Positions 40,228 to 49,289 of a DNA stretch of 64,000 bases are shown in pieces. Both the position numbers and the translations under genes were made by a program. Where the stretch lies: NCBI GenBank assembly GCA_947168515.1, contig CAMVMF010000008.1, positions 1 to 64,000 of the forward strand, in the 5' to 3' direction. This DNA comes from an uncultured Bacteroidales bacterium (GTDB lineage: Bacteria; Bacteroidota; Bacteroidia; Bacteroidales; P3). Within the stretch, counting starts at the first letter, position 1. Every line of letters begins with the position of its first letter. The notes below the pieces were generated by a model that had not been told where the DNA came from, did not search any database, and was given only the letters and a program-made list of their open reading frames with translations.

Positions 40228-42046
40228 ATTGCTGCGAGGCGAAGTGGGCGATGATGGCTTTGGCCTTGGAGGGACCCACCACCTTGGCCAGGTCGGCTTC
40301 GGTCTGGAGTTTTATTTCTTTGACACTGCCGAACTTGAGCAGGAGGTCGCGGGCGGTTTTCTCGCCGATGCCGGGGATGTCGGTGAGTTGGGTGCGGAAG
40401 GTGCCTTTGCTGCGTTTGTCCTTGTGGAACGTAATGGCGAAGCGGTGAACCTCATTCTGTATCTGTTCGAGCAGGTGGAAGAGCGGGTCGGTGGGTTTGA
40501 GCCCCACCACCTGGGGCGGGAAGCCATAGAGCAGTTCGGAGGTGTGGTGGCGGTCGTCCTTGGCCAGTCCGGCGATGGGTATTTCGAGGTGGAGTTGGTC
40601 CTGTATGACTTGGCGTGCCACCTCCATCTGTCCCCTGCCACCGTCGACTACCAGCAGCTGGGGGAGGGGTTTGCCCTCCTCGGAGAGGCGTTTGTAGCGC
40701 CGATAGATTACCTCCGCCATAGAGGCGTAGTCGTCGGGGCCTTCGACGGTTTTGATATTGAACTTGCGGTACTCCTTGCGGTTGGGTTTGCCACCCGTGA
40801 AGCGTACCATGGCGGCCACGGGGAAGGCTCCTTGGATATTGGAGTTGTCGAAACACTCGATGTTGACAGGCAACTCGGGCAGGTGGAGTGCTTTCTGGAT
40901 ACGCTCCAGCAAGTGCTCGTTTCGGTGGTTCATGCCGCCCTCATCGGGGTCGACCAATGCCCGCTGGTGGCGGCATTGGATTTGGTAGGCTTTGACGTTG
41001 CGCAAGGATAGTTCGAGCAGCTGCAGGCGGTCGCCGCGGGTGGGGACGGTCTGCTTGAGGTATTCCTCGGGTAGGTCGGGCACTAGAAAAGGCAGCACAG
41101 CCTCCTTGGCGGTGCTGGCGGTGCGCTCGTGCAGGTCGGGGATGACGGTGGAGAGAATCTCTTGGTCGGTCTCGTCGAGCTGTTTTTTGATTTCGTTGGA
41201 GAAGCTGTAGATGATGCTGCCCTCTTTGATGCGCATCATGTTGACGTATGCGTATTTCTCGTCGGAGAGGATGCTGTATACGTCCACATCGTGTACGCTG
41301 GTGTTGACCACTGTGGAACGGCTTTGGTATTCCTCCAGCCGGCGGATGCGCCGTTTGATCATTTCTGCCTCCTCGAAACGCAGTTGCTCGGCAAGCGAAA
41401 ACATCTCCTGTTTCATCTCTTTGAGGATGTCGTTGAAGTCGCCTTTGAGGATGCGCCGAATGTTGGCAAAGGTGGCCATGTACTCCTCGTGGGTTTCGAG
41501 TCCGGCACAGGGGGCTTTGCAGAGACCTATCTGGTGGTTCATGCAGGGACGTTTCTGCATGGTGTTGCAACGCCGATAGAGGAAGAGCTGGTTGATGATG
41601 TCCTGCAGCTCGCGCAGGATGCGCTGGTTGGGATAGGGTCCAAAGTACTGCCCTTTCACATGGTGGCCGCGGACAAAGAGCAGCCGGGGGTATTCCTCGT
41701 CCGTGATGACCAAATAGGGGTAGGACTTGTCGTCCTTGAGCATGCTGTTGTAGCGTGGCTGGTAGCGCTTGATGAGGTTGTTTTCGAGCAGCAGTGCGTC
41801 TACTTCTGTGGCCACGACGGTGACACGTATGTCGTAGATGTTGCGCACCAACATCTTGATTTTGGCACTTTTGTCGTCGTAGTGGGAGAAATAGGAACTG
41901 ACGCGTCGCTGCAGGTTGCGGGCTTTGCCCACATAGATCACCGTTCCCGACTGGTCGAGGTGTTGGTAGACACCAGGATTCTCGGGAATGGTCTTGAGCT
42001 TGAGCGCAATGCGGTCGATGTTCTTGTTGATGGACTTGTCAATCAA
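40226..42046 (-). CDS. uvrC: Excinuclease ABC subunit C
   Basis: The dual-incision nuclease subunit of nucleotide excision repair, 606 residues. The GIY-YIG domain is at the N-terminus (NPGVYQHLDQSGTVIYVGKA, then RRVSSYFSHY). A Cys-rich region RRCNTMQKRPCMNHQIGLCKAPC follows, then a UVR motif near residues 200-235, the RNase H-like second nuclease domain (ECFDNSNIQGAFPVAAMVRF and VVDGGRGQMEVA), and a helix-hairpin-helix tail (LTDIPGIGEKTARDLLLKFG). Intact. It follows gldH by 68 bases on the same strand. Confidence 0.95.
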   Translation of the reverse strand: MIDKSINKNIDRIALKLKTIPENPGVYQHLDQSGTVIYVGKARNLQRRVSSYFSHYDDKSAKIKMLVRNIYDIRVTVVATEVDALLLENNLIKRYQPRYNSMLKDDKSYPYLVITDEEYPRLLFVRGHHVKGQYFGPYPNQRILRELQDIINQLFLYRRCNTMQKRPCMNHQIGLCKAPCAGLETHEEYMATFANIRRILKGDFNDILKEMKQEMFSLAEQLRFEEAEMIKRRIRRLEEYQSRSTVVNTSVHDVDVYSILSDEKYAYVNMMRIKEGSIIYSFSNEIKKQLDETDQEILSTVIPDLHERTASTAKEAVLPFLVPDLPEEYLKQTVPTRGDRLQLLELSLRNVKAYQIQCRHQRALVDPDEGGMNHRNEHLLERIQKALHLPELPVNIECFDNSNIQGAFPVAAMVRFTGGKPNRKEYRKFNIKTVEGPDDYASMAEVIYRRYKRLSEEGKPLPQLLVVDGGRGQMEVARQVIQDQLHLEIPIAGLAKDDRHHTSELLYGFPPQVVGLKPTDPLFHLLEQIQNEVHRFAITFHKDKRSKGTFRTQLTDIPGIGEKTARDLLLKFGSVKEIKLQTEADLAKVVGPSKAKAIIAHFASQQ

Positions 42047-42114
42047 ACCAATACATTTTTAATGCACAACCGTTGTGAATGGGGAGGCCTTCTTATTGGC
42101 ATCTGTGGGTTTGG

Positions 42115-42600
42115 CTACTCGGGGTATTCAATCTGCGCCTCTTCGATTTTTAGGTGGATACCGTTGATGCCGTCTATCTCGTACTTGTTGGTGCGCTGCG
42201 ATATTTTGATGGTATAGTCGCCCACGGCGTTGAAAGAATAGTATTGGCGTATCTGCTGGGTGACATGTAGGATGCCCTGCTCATCGAACTCGCCCAGCCA
42301 GTTGTCCTGATAGTTGCGCAGGACTATGTCGGCAAACATGGTGCGGTTTTCGCCGTTAGGGCTGTTCATTTCTATGGTGATGGGCAGCCCGTTTTGGTGA
42401 TAGCGGGAGGTGTCGATAGCGACGGTGAAGATAAAATTGAAAAAGTCTTCGGTGTTGTCGTTGTGAAATGTGAACTGGGCCGGCTGGTCAAAACGCATCC
42501 ATTTGTTATTGGCAAAGGTGCACTCTTCGTCCACTAGCACCTTCTGTCCACAAGAACAGAATAGAAGGGTCGTAAGAACTATGGGGAGAAATCTTTTCAT
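42115..42600 (-). CDS. gldH: Gliding motility lipoprotein GldH
   Basis: A 161-residue lipoprotein with signal peptide and lipobox (LLFCSC, Cys17). The sequence NNKWMRFDQPAQFTFHND and FNFIFTVAIDTSRYHQNGLP, with TIEMNSPNG and a C-terminal YTIKISQR...IDGINGIHLKIE, fits the GldH family. In flavobacteria it is needed for gliding, but many non-gliding Bacteroidales keep it, so here it more likely has an envelope role connected with type IX secretion or cell-surface assembly. It lies between asd and uvrC on one strand; the spacings of 68-69 bases allow one transcript. Confidence 0.8.
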   Translation of the reverse strand: MKRFLPIVLTTLLFCSCGQKVLVDEECTFANNKWMRFDQPAQFTFHNDNTEDFFNFIFTVAIDTSRYHQNGLPITIEMNSPNGENRTMFADIVLRNYQDNWLGEFDEQGILHVTQQIRQYYSFNAVGDYTIKISQRTNKYEIDGINGIHLKIEEAQIEYPE

Positions 42601-42669
42601 GCTATTGTACTTTTTTATATCGTTGGAGGTATTCTTATAACGGTTGTAGAAATCAATCAGGCCTATACT

Positions 42670-43713
42670 TTATTGGCCATGGACCAGTTTCTCTAGGATT
42701 TGCACGGCATTGGTGGCAGCTCCTTTGCGAAGGTTGTCGCCCACGCACCATAGGTTGAGGGTGCAGGGCTGCGTGTTGTCGCGGCGGACGCGGCCAACAA
42801 AGACCTCGGGACGGTTGTGTGCCGTGATGGGCATGGGGTAGAGATTGGAGGAGGGATCGTCGGCAAGGATGACTCCTGGGGTGTCGGCAATGAGCTGACG
42901 CACCTCGTTGATGTCGTATTCGTTGTGGAATTCGACGTTGACAGCCTCGCTATGGCCACCCACCACGGGGACACGTGCCACGGTGGCGGTCACCTGGATG
43001 GTGGGGTCTCCTAAGATTTTGCGTGTTTCGTCTACCAGCTTTTGCTCCTCGGTGGTGTAGCCATCGGGGTTGAAGTCGCCGCCATGGGGAAAGAGGTTGC
43101 GGAAGATCTGATAGGGATAGGCGGGTTGGTATTGGTCGCCCAACTCTTTTTTCATGGTGTCGCCTATATGCGAACTGAGCACGTCGTGATGGGCGAAGTA
43201 GTCCTCTTCGGCCTCTAGTTGGCGCACGGCTTTGATGCCTGTGCCTGTAATGCTTTGGTAGGTGGCAACGACAAGCCGCTTGATTTTATAGCGCCAGTGG
43301 AGCCTAGACAGCGCTAGCACCATCTGGATGGTGGAACAATTGGGGTTGGCGATGATGCGGTCGTTGGGGCCAACGGAATTGATGTTGATTTCGGGGACCA
43401 CCAGCGGCACATCGGCATGCATGCGCCAACAGGAGGAATTGTCTACGACGGTGCACCCCACCTTGGCAAAGAGGGGTGCGTATTGGCGGGAGGTGGAGGC
43501 ACCCGCCGAGAAAATGGCGTACTGGGGTTTCATGGCAATGGCCTCTTCGGGGCTTACCACGGTGAGTGTGCGTCCGGCAAAGTCGATGGTCTTGCCTACT
43601 GATTTGGGAGAGGCTGCGGGGATGATTTCATGTTCGGCAAACCCTCTCAGGGCTAACTCATCCAGCATAACGCTTCCAACGAGTCCTGTGGCGCCGACTA
43701 CGGCAATTTTCAT
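42670..43713 (-). CDS. asd: Aspartate-semialdehyde dehydrogenase
   Basis: Reduces aspartyl phosphate to aspartate semialdehyde, the branch-point step for lysine/diaminopimelate, threonine and methionine. It has 347 residues. The NADP-binding N-terminus is VGATGLVGSVMLDEL, the catalytic Cys126 is in NPNCSTIQMVLAL, and TYQSITGTGIKAV plus VPVVGGHSEAVNVEF complete the family pattern. Intact. Expected to be essential for peptidoglycan. It is the first gene of the asd-gldH-uvrC run on the minus strand. Confidence 0.95.
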   Translation of the reverse strand: MKIAVVGATGLVGSVMLDELALRGFAEHEIIPAASPKSVGKTIDFAGRTLTVVSPEEAIAMKPQYAIFSAGASTSRQYAPLFAKVGCTVVDNSSCWRMHADVPLVVPEININSVGPNDRIIANPNCSTIQMVLALSRLHWRYKIKRLVVATYQSITGTGIKAVRQLEAEEDYFAHHDVLSSHIGDTMKKELGDQYQPAYPYQIFRNLFPHGGDFNPDGYTTEEQKLVDETRKILGDPTIQVTATVARVPVVGGHSEAVNVEFHNEYDINEVRQLIADTPGVILADDPSSNLYPMPITAHNRPEVFVGRVRRDNTQPCTLNLWCVGDNLRKGAATNAVQILEKLVHGQ

Positions 43714-43732
43714 TTTGTATTTTTTTTATTAG

Positions 43733-43758
43733 CGGCGGCGGACTAAAGTCCGCCGCCC
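43733..43758. repeat. GC-rich palindrome between asd and the type B sorted protein
   Basis: GGCGGCGGACT and AGTCCGCCGCC form an 11-bp stem with a two-base loop (43734-43757). On the minus strand it is followed by TAATAAAAAAAA, not by T, so it is not a standard intrinsic terminator. It resembles the short REP-type palindromes seen elsewhere in the window. Confidence 0.6.
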
Positions 43759-43846
43759 ATTAGTTGTGTTTGTTGTATGTGATTAATAGTGCATTGTGAG
43801 AATGTCACGCCTTTTTGGTGATCTTACTGTTTTAGGGAGGATGACA

Positions 43847-46180
43847 TTATCGGAGCAAGGTAATGGTACCTTTGAGCACTTGGGTGACACCGGGATTGAG
43901 GAAGTTGCGATAACGCATTACGTAAACGTAGGTCCCCTGTGGACAAGGTTGGCCGTCCATGTTGGTGCCATCCCAGTAGCCGTCAGGCCCTTGGAAGTAA
44001 CAGACCTGCTCGCCAAAGCGGTTGTATATATATACGCGCACATCGTTGACATTGCCTTGTATGGCAGGGGTGAAACGATTATTGGTGCTCAGGTCGGGGG
44101 TGAAGACGTTGGGTATGAAATTGGAAACCTTGATGAGGGGTATTCGGGTCATGGCGGTATCGTCGCAGCCATAGTCGTTGTGGACAGCCAGACGGATATC
44201 CATCGTGTCGACTCCTTCGAGAGGGAAGATAATGCTGGTTTGTGGCAGGGTGCTGGTCTCGTTGTTGGGCAGCAGCCACATACGAGAGTCGTGGCCATAG
44301 CTCATGTCGGTCAGTTCGATTGTCAGTTCGTCAATGGTGGCTACTTCGGGCGTATGAGCGATGATAGCCTTCATGGGTATAATGGTGAAGTCGAGGGTGA
44401 CAATGCTGTCGCAGCCCCAATCGTTGAGGAGGTGGACGGTGTCGGTGGCCTGGGTGGCATCGTTGTCTTCGTAGTAGGTCTTGCCGTCGATCCAGGTGTA
44501 GGGTTTGCAGTCCAAAACCACATCGGTGTGGTAGCTGAGGTCTGAAACAACCAAGTGGAGGTGATGCACACTGTCGGTTTCGTGAGAGGAATAGAAGCGA
44601 CGGATGGTATCGAAGGTCTGCTGTGGTTGGTTGAAGGTCATGCCTTGCCATGAGTAGCTCTCGCCACGGCAAATGCCCACGGTGTCATATATATCGTAGT
44701 TGGGATAGGTGTAGATAGGTATGCTGTCGTAGTTGCTGCATCCGTTAGAGAAGGAGGCAGTGCAGAAAATCCATGTGGTGTCGACATGGTTGTCGAGGAG
44801 CAAGCCTTGTTGGCTCAGCAAGACCACAGAGGTGAAGTTGACTTGCAAAGCCGATGGGGGTAGTACTTGGCGTTGTCCATTGATAATCTTGACGGCGCTC
44901 CATGCACAGGAGTCTAGGATTTGTGTGTTAGGATACCGTAGTTGAACGGTGGTGGCTTCGCCTTCTGCCAGGATATTGTCATCGCAATGAAGGGTCATGT
45001 CTTTGGAATAGTCCACACCGACAAAAATGGTGTCGCGCATACTGCGGTTGTCTATGCCGTACCAATAACCGTTGGCTCCTTGATAACGGCACTGGACCAC
45101 GTATTTGGTGGGGCGTGTGGGGGAGACGCTCACGGAGGTGTGGTCGTTGTTGAGGTAGTATCCATTGGTGTCACCCGCGTTTAAGGTAAGCTGTACAGAG
45201 TCGACGATGTTGCCGTCGTTGTCCAAAAAGAGCCGCCACCAAGTGATGTTCTTGACGGTCTCGCCCTGAGGGGTGAAGCGCCAGGATTCATAGTTGGTTT
45301 GTCCTGTCCAACCACCAGTTTGGTTGCCACGGTCAGGAGCAACAAAAGCTCCGGGCGAGTTGGGCTGGATATAAAATGTGGGGTCACCTATATAGTTGGG
45401 GTCGTTGTAATGGGACACTTGGGCCACGCCAGTGGCATTCTGGATGCCGATGAGACCTTTGCCACCGTTGGTTGAGGAGCAGCATTTGCGCTGTTTGACG
45501 TGTACTTCGATGATGTTGGTGCCCTCGTAGCAGACAATTTGATAAGTGCATCGGTCGTTAGCGTGGCTCGATTCGGGAAAGAGGGGCACCTCGTTGACGC
45601 TGGCACAGAGGTGGCGGCAGGGATAGGTGCCGCCCACATAGCGAAACATACCCTGGGTGGCGGTGAGAGCGGTAGTGGGGTGGATGTCTTCGTATACACC
45701 ATAGATGGCATTGCGGGAAGGAAAGCTGGCACTCGGGATAGGAATGCTGTAATTGTATGCACAGCCTTGTCCTACATATGAGGTATTAAACGACACTAAG
45801 CCGTTAGAACCCACCACAGCCTGATTGTATGGCTGGCCGAAGAACATAAAGGTGAATGGGAAAGAGATGGTGGCGTTTTCCCAGCTGTCATCTGTGCTGA
45901 TGTTGAGGCGGTTGCCAGCATGGAAGGTGGGGTCGACGGGGTTGTAGGGAATCGACTCTATAAGATAGGTTCCATTGAAATGCTGAGTGGTGATGAAGGG
46001 GTTGGCGTTCAGTATCAGTGTGCCGACCTTGCAGTTTACCACGGTGTCCCAACCATTTTGTACACAGATGCGAGATTGTGCATGGTCGTATTTCTCGTTG
46101 ATTGTGATTTCAGGGCATTGGGCCTTAAGGTGTAAAGTTGTAATAATCAATAGTAATGCAATTGATACGACTTTCTTCAT
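43847..46180 (-). CDS. Large secreted protein with gliding-motility-associated C-terminal (T9SS type B) domain
   Basis: A 777-residue exported protein. The signal peptide is at residues 1-20. The first half is a beta-rich region of unknown role (DDSWENATISFPFTFMFFG, GSNGLVSFNTSY, FRYVGGTYPC), with several Cys pairs. Repeated segments of the form DTVGICRGESYSWQGMTF and VVLDCKPYTWIDGKTYYE look like adhesin or Ig-like repeats. The final 90 residues, FIPNVFTPDLSTNNRFTP, VYIYNRFGEQVCYFQ and GTYVYVMRYRN, are the type B sorting domain, so it should be exported by type IX secretion to the surface. It appears to be a single-gene unit. Confidence 0.87.
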   Translation of the reverse strand: MKKVVSIALLLIITTLHLKAQCPEITINEKYDHAQSRICVQNGWDTVVNCKVGTLILNANPFITTQHFNGTYLIESIPYNPVDPTFHAGNRLNISTDDSWENATISFPFTFMFFGQPYNQAVVGSNGLVSFNTSYVGQGCAYNYSIPIPSASFPSRNAIYGVYEDIHPTTALTATQGMFRYVGGTYPCRHLCASVNEVPLFPESSHANDRCTYQIVCYEGTNIIEVHVKQRKCCSSTNGGKGLIGIQNATGVAQVSHYNDPNYIGDPTFYIQPNSPGAFVAPDRGNQTGGWTGQTNYESWRFTPQGETVKNITWWRLFLDNDGNIVDSVQLTLNAGDTNGYYLNNDHTSVSVSPTRPTKYVVQCRYQGANGYWYGIDNRSMRDTIFVGVDYSKDMTLHCDDNILAEGEATTVQLRYPNTQILDSCAWSAVKIINGQRQVLPPSALQVNFTSVVLLSQQGLLLDNHVDTTWIFCTASFSNGCSNYDSIPIYTYPNYDIYDTVGICRGESYSWQGMTFNQPQQTFDTIRRFYSSHETDSVHHLHLVVSDLSYHTDVVLDCKPYTWIDGKTYYEDNDATQATDTVHLLNDWGCDSIVTLDFTIIPMKAIIAHTPEVATIDELTIELTDMSYGHDSRMWLLPNNETSTLPQTSIIFPLEGVDTMDIRLAVHNDYGCDDTAMTRIPLIKVSNFIPNVFTPDLSTNNRFTPAIQGNVNDVRVYIYNRFGEQVCYFQGPDGYWDGTNMDGQPCPQGTYVYVMRYRNFLNPGVTQVLKGTITLLR

Positions 46181-46313
46181 AACTATTATGTTCTTTGTTG
46201 TTGTCTTGTTAAGCCAAACTGATGTTTGTTTATATGTTTATAATTAACGTTTAGTATTTATAAATATTGTTTGCTGCTTATTTTTTTATTTATAATGGGT
46301 TATAACTTCATTA

Positions 46314-46517
46314 GTGATTGTCCGCTATGGGCATATCGGCAAGGTTGTTTTCGTTCTCCGTGGCGCATGGTGTCACTATCGAAAGTCCACAGGGCTTTTA
46401 TCACTCCGGGACGCAAGCAAGGTGATGATTATCAGTCACCGCACAGCGCTTCGCTTGGACGGTGTTATTTAAATAAAGCCTCTCCGAAGCTTCTTTATGG
46501 CAAATGCAGATAATCAT
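46314..46517. repeat. MITE-like structured repeat (copy 2)
   Basis: Bounded by GATTGTCCGCTA (46316-46327) and GCAGATAATCAT (46506-46517), which are approximate inverted repeats. Near the right end, AAGCCTCTCCGAAGCTT followed by TCTTTATGG matches the right third of the element at 16505-16665. The interior is longer and different. About 200 bp, no convincing gene. Confidence 0.55.
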
Positions 46518-46630
46518 ACTTCTTTTTATTGCGAGCGGTAGAACCCATCATTTGTTTTCATAGGCGAGGCCTAAAGTAGTAAATGAGGTTGCCTTGTAAA
46601 TAACCATTAATACTTTAATCAAGACACAGA

Positions 46631-46663
46631 AAAACCCCATTTGCTGCAAACAAATGGGGTTTT
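46631..46663 (-). terminator. Intrinsic terminator of hppA
   Basis: AAAACCCCATTT and AAATGGGGTTTT form a 12-bp perfect stem with a 9-base loop. On the minus strand it is followed by TTTCTG, continuing the U-tract. It lies 70 bases after the hppA stop. It could also work on the plus strand. Confidence 0.9.
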
Positions 46664-46735
46664 AGTTTATTTTAACGTATGGTGGGAGGGCCCCACTTTT
46701 TTGTTACGTTTTATGTGGGTCTATAGAATCTTTTT

Positions 46736-49156
46736 TCACTTGTTGTCCTTAATACGCATACGGTAGAAGGAACGGTAGACAAAGAACAGGGCAATGACAA
46801 GGAAGATAATGCCCACCCAAGGAGCTATGTGGCGGAAGCCCTCGCTGATGGCAATTTCCATAGCCAGCACACCAAAGAGGGTGGTGAACTTGATGATGGG
46901 GTTCAGTGCCACGGAGGAGGTATCCTTGAAGGGGTCGCCCACGGTGTCGCCTACAACGCTGGCGTCGTGCAGGGGTGTGCCCTTGGCATCCATGTCCACT
47001 TCTACCACTTTCTTGCTGTTGTCCCATGCGCCACCGGCATTGGCCATATAAACGGCCTGGAAAAGGCCAAATACGGCAATGCTGATAAGGTAGCTGATGA
47101 AGAGGCAGACGGCGTTCTGGCCGCCGATGCTCTCCGGCGAGGAGAAGCAGGCAAAGGCCAAAGCAAAGCAGAAGATGGCGATGAAGATATTGATCATGCC
47201 TTTCTGGGCATACTGGGTGCAGATTTTGACTACCTCTTGAGATTTGGCTATGTCGGCCTTCTTAGGTGCATTGGGGTCAAGGCGGATATTGTTCTTAATG
47301 AACTCCACTGCACGGTTGGCACCTGTGGTGACAGCCTGCATGGAGGCTCCGGTGAACCAGTAGATGACGCATCCGCCCAAGATGAAGCCGATGAGCGAAT
47401 AGGGGTTGAGGAGGTTGAGGATGCTCTCGGGTTCGATGTTGAGGGTCTTCTGTATCATCAGAATGAGGGAGAAGATCATGGTGGTGGCACCTACCACGGC
47501 GGTACCAATCAGCACGGGTTTGGCAGTAGCCTTAAAGGTGTTGCCGGCACCGTCGTTGGCCTCCAGATAGTGTTTGGCCTTCTCAAAGTCGGGGGTGAAT
47601 CCAAATTCCTCTTTCACCTCTTTGGTGGTCTTCTCGATGTCGTCTTCGATGAGTGAGAGTTCATACACCGACTGGGCATTGTCGGTAACAGGACCATAGC
47701 TGTCGACGGCAATGGTGACGGGACCCATGCCCAGCATACCGAATGCCACTAGGCCGAAGGCAAAGATGGAGTAGTAATTGCCAAAGACATCGCCAATGCC
47801 GAAAGCAGTGGAGGCCATATAGGCAAGCACCATCAGAAATACGAAGACCAGTCCGGTCCAGAAGGCACCCATGTTGCCGGCAACGATGCCGCTGAGGATG
47901 TTCAGCGAGGCACCACCCTGTTCAGAGGCCTTGACCACTTCCTGCACATGCTTGGAGGTGGGGGAGGTGAAAACCTTGGTAAGCTCGGGGATAAGTGCAG
48001 CGCCCAAAGTGCCGCAGCTGATGATGACGGCCAAGGCGAGCCAGAGATTCTCGTGGCCGGGGATGCCGTTGAGCATGAAGTAGGAGGCAAAGAATGTACC
48101 GATGATGGAAAGGACAGAGGTAATCCACACCAATACCGACAGTGGGGTTTCGAAATTCATGTCGTCGGCACTACTGTAGCGGGCCTTGGAGATGGCACCA
48201 TTGATATAGTAGGCCAGGACGGATGCGATGATGCCGAGGATGCGCATGACAAAAATCCATGCCAGCAGTTTGACCTGCATGGAAGGATCGGGCACAGCCA
48301 GCAGGATGAAGCTGACCAGGGCCACGCCAGTGACGCCGTAAGTCTCGAAACCATCGGCGGTAGGTCCAATGCTGTCGCCAGCGTTGTCGCCGGTGCAGTC
48401 GGCAATGACACCGGGGTTGCGGGGGTCGTCCTCACCAATCTTGAAGACCACCTTCATGAGGTCGCTGCCGATGTCGGCAATCTTGGTGAAGATACCACCG
48501 GCAATACGCAGGGCACTGGCCCCGAGGCTCTCACCGATGGCAAAACCGATGAAACAACTGCCTGCCAGATTCTCAGGCATGAAGAGCAGGATGACCAGCA
48601 TCAGCACCAACTCGATGCAGATGAGGACGATGCCGATGCTCATGCCGGCCCGCAGGGGGATGTTGAGGAGGTCGAGGGGTTTGCGACGCAGAGAGGCAAA
48701 GGCCATGCGGGCATTGGCATAGGTGTTCATGCGCACACCAAACCATGCCACACTGTAGGAGCCAAGGATGCCGATGATGGTCCATGCCAGCACCAGAAGG
48801 ACTGCGCCAAGGCTCATGTGGGAAAGCACGCCAAAATAGAGAGCTATGGCGGCCCCAATGAAGACAAACAGGATAATCAAGAACTTGCCCTGCTGTTTGA
48901 GGTAGGTGGAGCAAGTCTTGAAGATGACGTTGCCGATCTCCAGCATAGACTTATGGGCACCCAGTTTGCGGACCTTGTTGTACTGCCAGAAACCAAAAAG
49001 GAGTCCGAGGACTACGATTAAAAAGCCCCAGTAAAGAATTTTTGTGGAAGGATCTTGAGCAAATCCTGAGGGCATTTGCAGATCTGCCTCACTTGCAAAA
49101 GAGAAAAGGGGAAGTGCAAGCGCTGTAAGTAATAAAGGTAACTTCTTCACGTTCAA
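46736..49156 (-). CDS. hppA: Membrane-bound ion-pumping pyrophosphatase
   Basis: Couples PPi hydrolysis to H+ and/or Na+ export across the inner membrane. It has 806 residues with about 16 membrane helices and an N-terminal signal-like helix. Catalytic loops are intact: DIGSDLMKVVFKIGEDDPRNP, IADCTGDNAGDSIGPTADGFETYG, VAFGMLGMGPVTIAVDSYGPVTDNA, and KGTPLHDASVVGDTVGDPFKDT. At the GNT motif it reads GNTFKATAKP. A Lys there is associated with K+-independent enzymes in other branches, while some Bacteroides enzymes are reported to pump both Na+ and H+, so the ion is left open. It recovers energy from PPi made by biosynthesis and by PPDK. Monocistronic, with promoter and terminator. Confidence 0.94.
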   Translation of the reverse strand: MNVKKLPLLLTALALPLFSFASEADLQMPSGFAQDPSTKILYWGFLIVVLGLLFGFWQYNKVRKLGAHKSMLEIGNVIFKTCSTYLKQQGKFLIILFVFIGAAIALYFGVLSHMSLGAVLLVLAWTIIGILGSYSVAWFGVRMNTYANARMAFASLRRKPLDLLNIPLRAGMSIGIVLICIELVLMLVILLFMPENLAGSCFIGFAIGESLGASALRIAGGIFTKIADIGSDLMKVVFKIGEDDPRNPGVIADCTGDNAGDSIGPTADGFETYGVTGVALVSFILLAVPDPSMQVKLLAWIFVMRILGIIASVLAYYINGAISKARYSSADDMNFETPLSVLVWITSVLSIIGTFFASYFMLNGIPGHENLWLALAVIISCGTLGAALIPELTKVFTSPTSKHVQEVVKASEQGGASLNILSGIVAGNMGAFWTGLVFVFLMVLAYMASTAFGIGDVFGNYYSIFAFGLVAFGMLGMGPVTIAVDSYGPVTDNAQSVYELSLIEDDIEKTTKEVKEEFGFTPDFEKAKHYLEANDGAGNTFKATAKPVLIGTAVVGATTMIFSLILMIQKTLNIEPESILNLLNPYSLIGFILGGCVIYWFTGASMQAVTTGANRAVEFIKNNIRLDPNAPKKADIAKSQEVVKICTQYAQKGMINIFIAIFCFALAFACFSSPESIGGQNAVCLFISYLISIAVFGLFQAVYMANAGGAWDNSKKVVEVDMDAKGTPLHDASVVGDTVGDPFKDTSSVALNPIIKFTTLFGVLAMEIAISEGFRHIAPWVGIIFLVIALFFVYRSFYRMRIKDNK

Positions 49157-49193
49157 ATCGTTTTGATTTATACTCAGTTTTTTAAAAGTGATA

Positions 49194-49201
49194 CAAATAT
49201 A
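49194..49201 (-). promoter_or_regulatory. Promoter -7 element TATATTTG of hppA
   Basis: The complement of 49194-49201 is TATATTTG, 38 bases before the ATG at 49156. It is divergent from the argS promoter, only about 32 bases away. Confidence 0.65.
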
Positions 49202-49232
49202 CTAATTTTTGTGATGATACAAAAAAAAAATG

Positions 49233-49241
49233 TATTTTTGC
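49233..49241 (+). promoter_or_regulatory. Promoter -7 element TATTTTTGC of the argS operon
   Basis: TATTTTTGC on the plus strand, 49 bases before the argS ATG at 49290, with an A-tract directly upstream. The divergent hppA promoter is close, so the two may compete or be co-regulated. Confidence 0.75.
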
Positions 49242-49289
49242 AAAACTTTTTCTTTGAGAAACAACATTAATAATTATATCTAAGTACCC

